Assembly: GCA_026745465.1 (NCBI GenBank)
Contig: JACYXH010000359.1
Span: 151,001-215,000, forward strand
Direction of reading: 5' to 3'
From: Lota lota
Lineage: Eukaryota > Chordata > Actinopteri > Gadiformes > Lotidae
DNA length: 64,000 nucleotides
Part shown: in pieces, positions 60,260-64,000 of the stretch
Numbering within the stretch: the first letter of the stretch is position 1
Layout of the letters: each line of letters begins with the position of its first letter
Made by a program: the position numbers and the translations under genes
The notes under the pieces: generated by a model
Seen by the model: only the letters and a program-made list of their open reading frames with translations
Told to the model about the DNA's origin: nothing
The model's database searches: none

Positions 60260-62779
60260 CTGCTTGCAACACACAGAGGCAGTAATTATGATCCCATCAG
60301 TAATGCGACCATTATCGGATGACAAGCCATTATTTTCTCCCCTGGTTGTGCCGCGGCAACCCCTCCTCTCCCGCTGCCAGTTCACGGGAACAAACATCCC
60401 ATCTGTTTACGGGGGGGAAGGAGTTGTGGAAGAGTGGGTGAATCTTGGTGTATATATAGATAGAAAATACGGTTTGTGTGTATATATAATAAACACTTAT
60501 TGTTGGAACCCTCCCCTAAATAATGATGTCATTGTTTCTTCAGAACAGGCAAGACGTCGCATAAATAGTTTAAAAGCCCTACCCCCCCCCCCCCCCCCGA
60601 TAATGAGTCTGCCGACTCAGTCAGGGAGAGGGGGAAGGGGGGGGGGGGGGGGGGGGGGGATACAGGGGCTGAAGTCGGCTCTGATTGTCATGTAGTGGTA
60701 GCCTGGATCCTGATCATGTGACCTCACATTCTGTTTCGCTACATGGATCAGTCTGGACCTCTAGATGCCTACATCGATTTCCTGAAACTTACTGCTGGAG
60801 TCGGCCCCGACTGTAAAAGTCGCCTAGTGGGCTTAAATGTTTTATAACTGTTTGTTTGTCAATGCTTTGCTGCACTTTCGGTTGAGACAGTTTGTACGTT
60901 TTCTAATTGTGTGACCGTCAATCGAAGACTGTTTGAGGGCCTGGCAGATGGATTTGTTTGGTTGCATAAAACAATTTTGTTTCATGTAATATTCAGAGCA
61001 GACTAGGAGAACACATGTTTTAAACCCCATTTCATTAGGAAATGTTGTTCCACACTGTTCAGTTATTACAACAGATGTCAATGGTACACACACAAATTGT
61101 ACTCTTTGTATACTCAAAGTATACTCTTTGAATATCAATGACCTTTGAAAACTTGAATGTTCCTTCCCAACGGCAGCCATTCTGGCTCGTGATTGTTCAA
61201 TTCCTTGTGACATTTTTCAACAGGAAGATAAAAACGGACTGCACTCAGATGAATTAACGCGGAACAGATAGGCGACTAAAATGAACAGCTATCAAAAGCC
61301 ATTTAAATCCCTTTATCGCTGTGACAGTTTCTCCACTCATAAATGTTCCTATTAAAAGCATGGCGTCCAGCTAAGTCCATGGATGCACAAAATTACCCCC
61401 TTGGTTATATAGTTTGCCCTAATAAGGGCCATTCAAACACTCAAGGGTCGATTGCTGGCCTAATAATTCATTTGATAAGACAACAAGACACCTGAATCTC
61501 GTTAGTCTCCTTGTTATTGTGCTTTTATGCGACAACGGTTGGAAGAATGGAACAAAATATAAAATCTGCTTGTATTGGTCAAGAATGCATTTTATACGTA
61601 CTTTTATACATACCTACACTCGGTGTACTACAGACATACAATACAACCGTTACGTAATAAATCATCTGCAAATTGTCATCATTGCCTGAAATGCTTGTAA
61701 TTTTATATTTGTTGTTTTGTTTTGCTTTATGCTCATGGTGTCAACTTTGTGTTTCTGTCATTTCGATAGCCTGACAAACTGCCGAATCGGTACGTTAGCT
61801 GTATCTACAGCTTGTACACAAGCTGCGTTTTCCTCCGCATGCATTTTTTACTTTTACAGAATAACATAATATTAACGTCTGCTTTTGAGGACATCAGTAA
61901 CACCGTCGGCTCACGCGTCTCATCAGTTGTGACACTGGCCATCTGTGGCCTTTCAGTCTCTTCACAAACACCACATGTTAACAGCTCTGGCCAGCACTCC
62001 CTCTCAAACACGGATGCAAGCAAAAGCTGTGTTGCTGTGATTTTCTATCTGTGTTGATTCCCCATCTGTGGCGTTGCAGCTGTGTTTTCTGTCTGTGTCT
62101 GAGTGGGGTTTGGTTTCACACACACCTTCAGAGCCACGCAGGTCAGGATGATGGAGCGCAGGCAGGATGCCTGGTTTCGGTGTGTCAGTGTGTCCATATG
62201 ACCATATGACCATATGTATAAGATGGATGGATGCATGGACAGACATGCAGAGGACACATGTTTGGATTAACCAACATGCATGCAGACAGACAGACAGACA
62301 GACTGAACGATTAATGGCTGGACGGATTGGACAGATGTTTGGACAGACTGACAGCATTGCAGACAAGACTGCCGGATGGAGGGCTTGATGAATGGGTTTA
62401 TTGGGCAGGGGTACTCAGCACTGCCCTGCTTAACATTCCTGTAGTGACAGTCATTTAGACCTGGATCAATCACAGTATGCTGCCAACATGATATGGCATG
62501 ATACACACACACAAATATTTATATCCACACACACACCCCCCACACACACATCACACACACACACACACGACACTTCGGCACGTGTGTGTGCGCACCATGT
62601 GTGTGTTTGTGTGCGACAGTGGGACGCCAGGCGTCTCCAGATGGCGGGAGATGACAGCGGAGGGAGGCGACCATCTGACCACATCCTTCACTGTGGCGCC
62701 TCATCACGCCGCAGCAGACACACTCAACTTCCTGTCAGGGTGAAGAGCCCTGTCCCAGATGAGGCGGATAGTTACGCAC
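58476..62779. other. intergenic DNA with homopolymer and GA tracts
   Basis: No gene supported. A decayed SINE/LINE tail is near 58595-58700 ('ggagacactttcatctaaaa', 'catcttgctcaaggatgc'). GA-rich patch 59750-60065. Poly-C 60148-60163, poly-G 60222-60259, poly-C 60582-60598 and poly-G 60637-60659. A small GACA run is at 62283-62302. Confidence 0.5.
60222..60259. repeat. poly-G tract (38 nt)
   Basis: Uninterrupted G run; a likely G-quadruplex and sequencing trouble spot. Confidence 0.97.
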
Positions 62780-63180
62780 CAACAAACCCCCACGCCCCCT
62801 CACCCACCCACCACCGCCTACACATACACATACACCACCAACATCACCTACACATACACCACCTGCACCTCCACCACCACCCCCCACATCACCACCTACA
62901 CAAACATCATCACAACATTCACCACTAGCACATACAGTACACCATCACCCACCACCCACCACCTACACATAGACCAGCACCACCACTTGCACATACCCCG
63001 TCAACACCACCACCCCCCACCACCACTTACACATACATCATCACCACATTCACCAGCACCACCTACACATACATTAATATCACCACCCACCACCACCACC
63101 TACACATACATCATCTTCACATTCATCACCACCCTCACCTACACATACATCATCACCACATTTACCACCACCACCACCAT
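62780..63180. repeat. CAC/CAT minisatellite-like region
   Basis: The word 'caccacctacacatacatca' and variants recur through 400 bases on a pyrimidine/A background lacking G, so His/Thr/Pro-rich frames are artefacts. Confidence 0.85.
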
Positions 63181-63193
63181 GGACAAACCTTAC

Positions 63194-63251
63194 CTGATCT
63201 CAGGATGATGTTGCGGTACTCCAACCCTGCACATCTGTCAAACGGGTCCAT
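63194..63251 (-). other. weak candidate first coding exon
   Basis: On the minus strand an ATG at 63251 opens MDPFDRCAGLEYRNIILRS and ends at a consensus donor (TCAG|GTAAGG) at 63194. No matching downstream exon is recognised and the protein is not known to me. It could be chance. Confidence 0.15.
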
Positions 63252-64000
63252 AAGTTGAGTCTTGTTATTCGCCGATGGCCACTGTGTACACTCCAGGTGC
63301 AAGGCTGGAACGGTGTGTTTCTTTCATATCTATTCAAGAGGTTTTTAACCCTGGGAGACTCTGTCATATCACCTCTGTGATTTCCCTAGCTGCCCCAACC
63401 CGCCCTGATGTCTACCTCATATGTGTGTGCAAATGTGTCCTCTTCTCACCCTGCTTAATCCTCTCCAATAAGCTAGAAAATGTTACATATGTGTCTGGCG
63501 TTTTCCTATTTTTACACTAAATGGAAATGTTGTGTAGTTTCAATTTGATTTATTACCATGCATCATTGGCGAGAAACCAATTTCAGATGCGAGGGGAATA
63601 AAAAAGACAATGTCTCTTAAATGTACGCTTTTTGTTTATAATTCCTGGTATGCATTGCTCTGGTTATGAAATTATGTTGTGATTGCTGCAGAATACACCT
63701 CCCTCCCACCCGGGCTGTAAGGATACACCTTTGCGATAATTTCCACATTATTATTTGTCATGTGATTGGTTTAAAACTATTTCTTGGTTTCGCCGCCTGT
63801 GCTTCTCCATTATCCAATCTTTGAATAATCCTCAATGTCGAGAGGGAGGTTGTGGAAGAAAATGAGAGTAGGTGACTTCGCGTGGCATTTTAAAGCATCT
63901 AGTAAATGGTGGCGCAGTCACTGACTGTAGAGACGTCGTTATTCATGTCGCAAAGCTTCCAACAGCTAGAACATTTCCATTGCTAATTGCCTTTTAAGAA
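63252..64000. other. unassigned right end
   Basis: AT-rich sequence with no gene, repeat or motif I can name. Confidence 0.5.

Noticed and set aside
62488..63208. His/Thr/Pro-rich frames
   Set aside because: They arise from CAC/CAT-rich low-complexity DNA.

Overview
The window looks like chromosomal DNA of a ray-finned (teleost) fish. The genes are split by GT-AG introns with vertebrate exon phases, the intergenic DNA is full of fish-type tRNA-derived SINEs, L2-like LINE tails and hAT remnants, and simple repeats are extremely dense (long CA, GACA, CT, poly-G and poly-C tracts). Such STR density is a known trait of cod-like fishes, so a gadiform is my guess, but that is inference only.

All confident protein genes lie in the left two thirds and form a known vertebrate neighbourhood (human 1q31: RGS18-RGS21-RGS1-RGS13-RGS2-UCHL5-RO60-GLRX2-CDC73/B3GALT2). 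From left to right: b3galt2 (+, 2074-3333) sits inside an intron of cdc73 (-, first ten coding exons 3984-10236, remainder off the left edge). ro60 (-, eight coding exons, 13980-18247) follows, with a 971-bp perfect GACA array in one intron. A possible unrecognised three-exon gene (-, 19854-21140) comes next, then a transposon graveyard (21.4-26.5 kb), then three R4-type RGS genes in tandem on the minus strand (28070-29091, 31837-33021 and 37834-41656; the last is rgs18).

From about 41.7 kb to the right end I find no gene I can support. This part holds a hAT-type transposase relic inside a long inverted-repeat element (43.9-46.2 kb), a SINE, minisatellites, long microsatellites and two dispersed repeat families, one of which has further copies inside cdc73 introns. 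It fits the gene-poor flank expected beyond RGS18.

Functionally the genes are housekeeping and signalling: cdc73 (Paf1 transcription elongation complex), ro60 (binder of misfolded small RNAs and Y RNA), b3galt2 (Golgi beta-1,3-galactosyltransferase) and three GTPase-activating RGS proteins for G-alpha subunits. I see no evidence of a new multi-gene system. The most useful leads are the unrecognised three-exon gene, the Asn-to-Ala change at the G-alpha contact of rgs18, the GACA array, and the foldback element with a 33-bp-arm hairpin.
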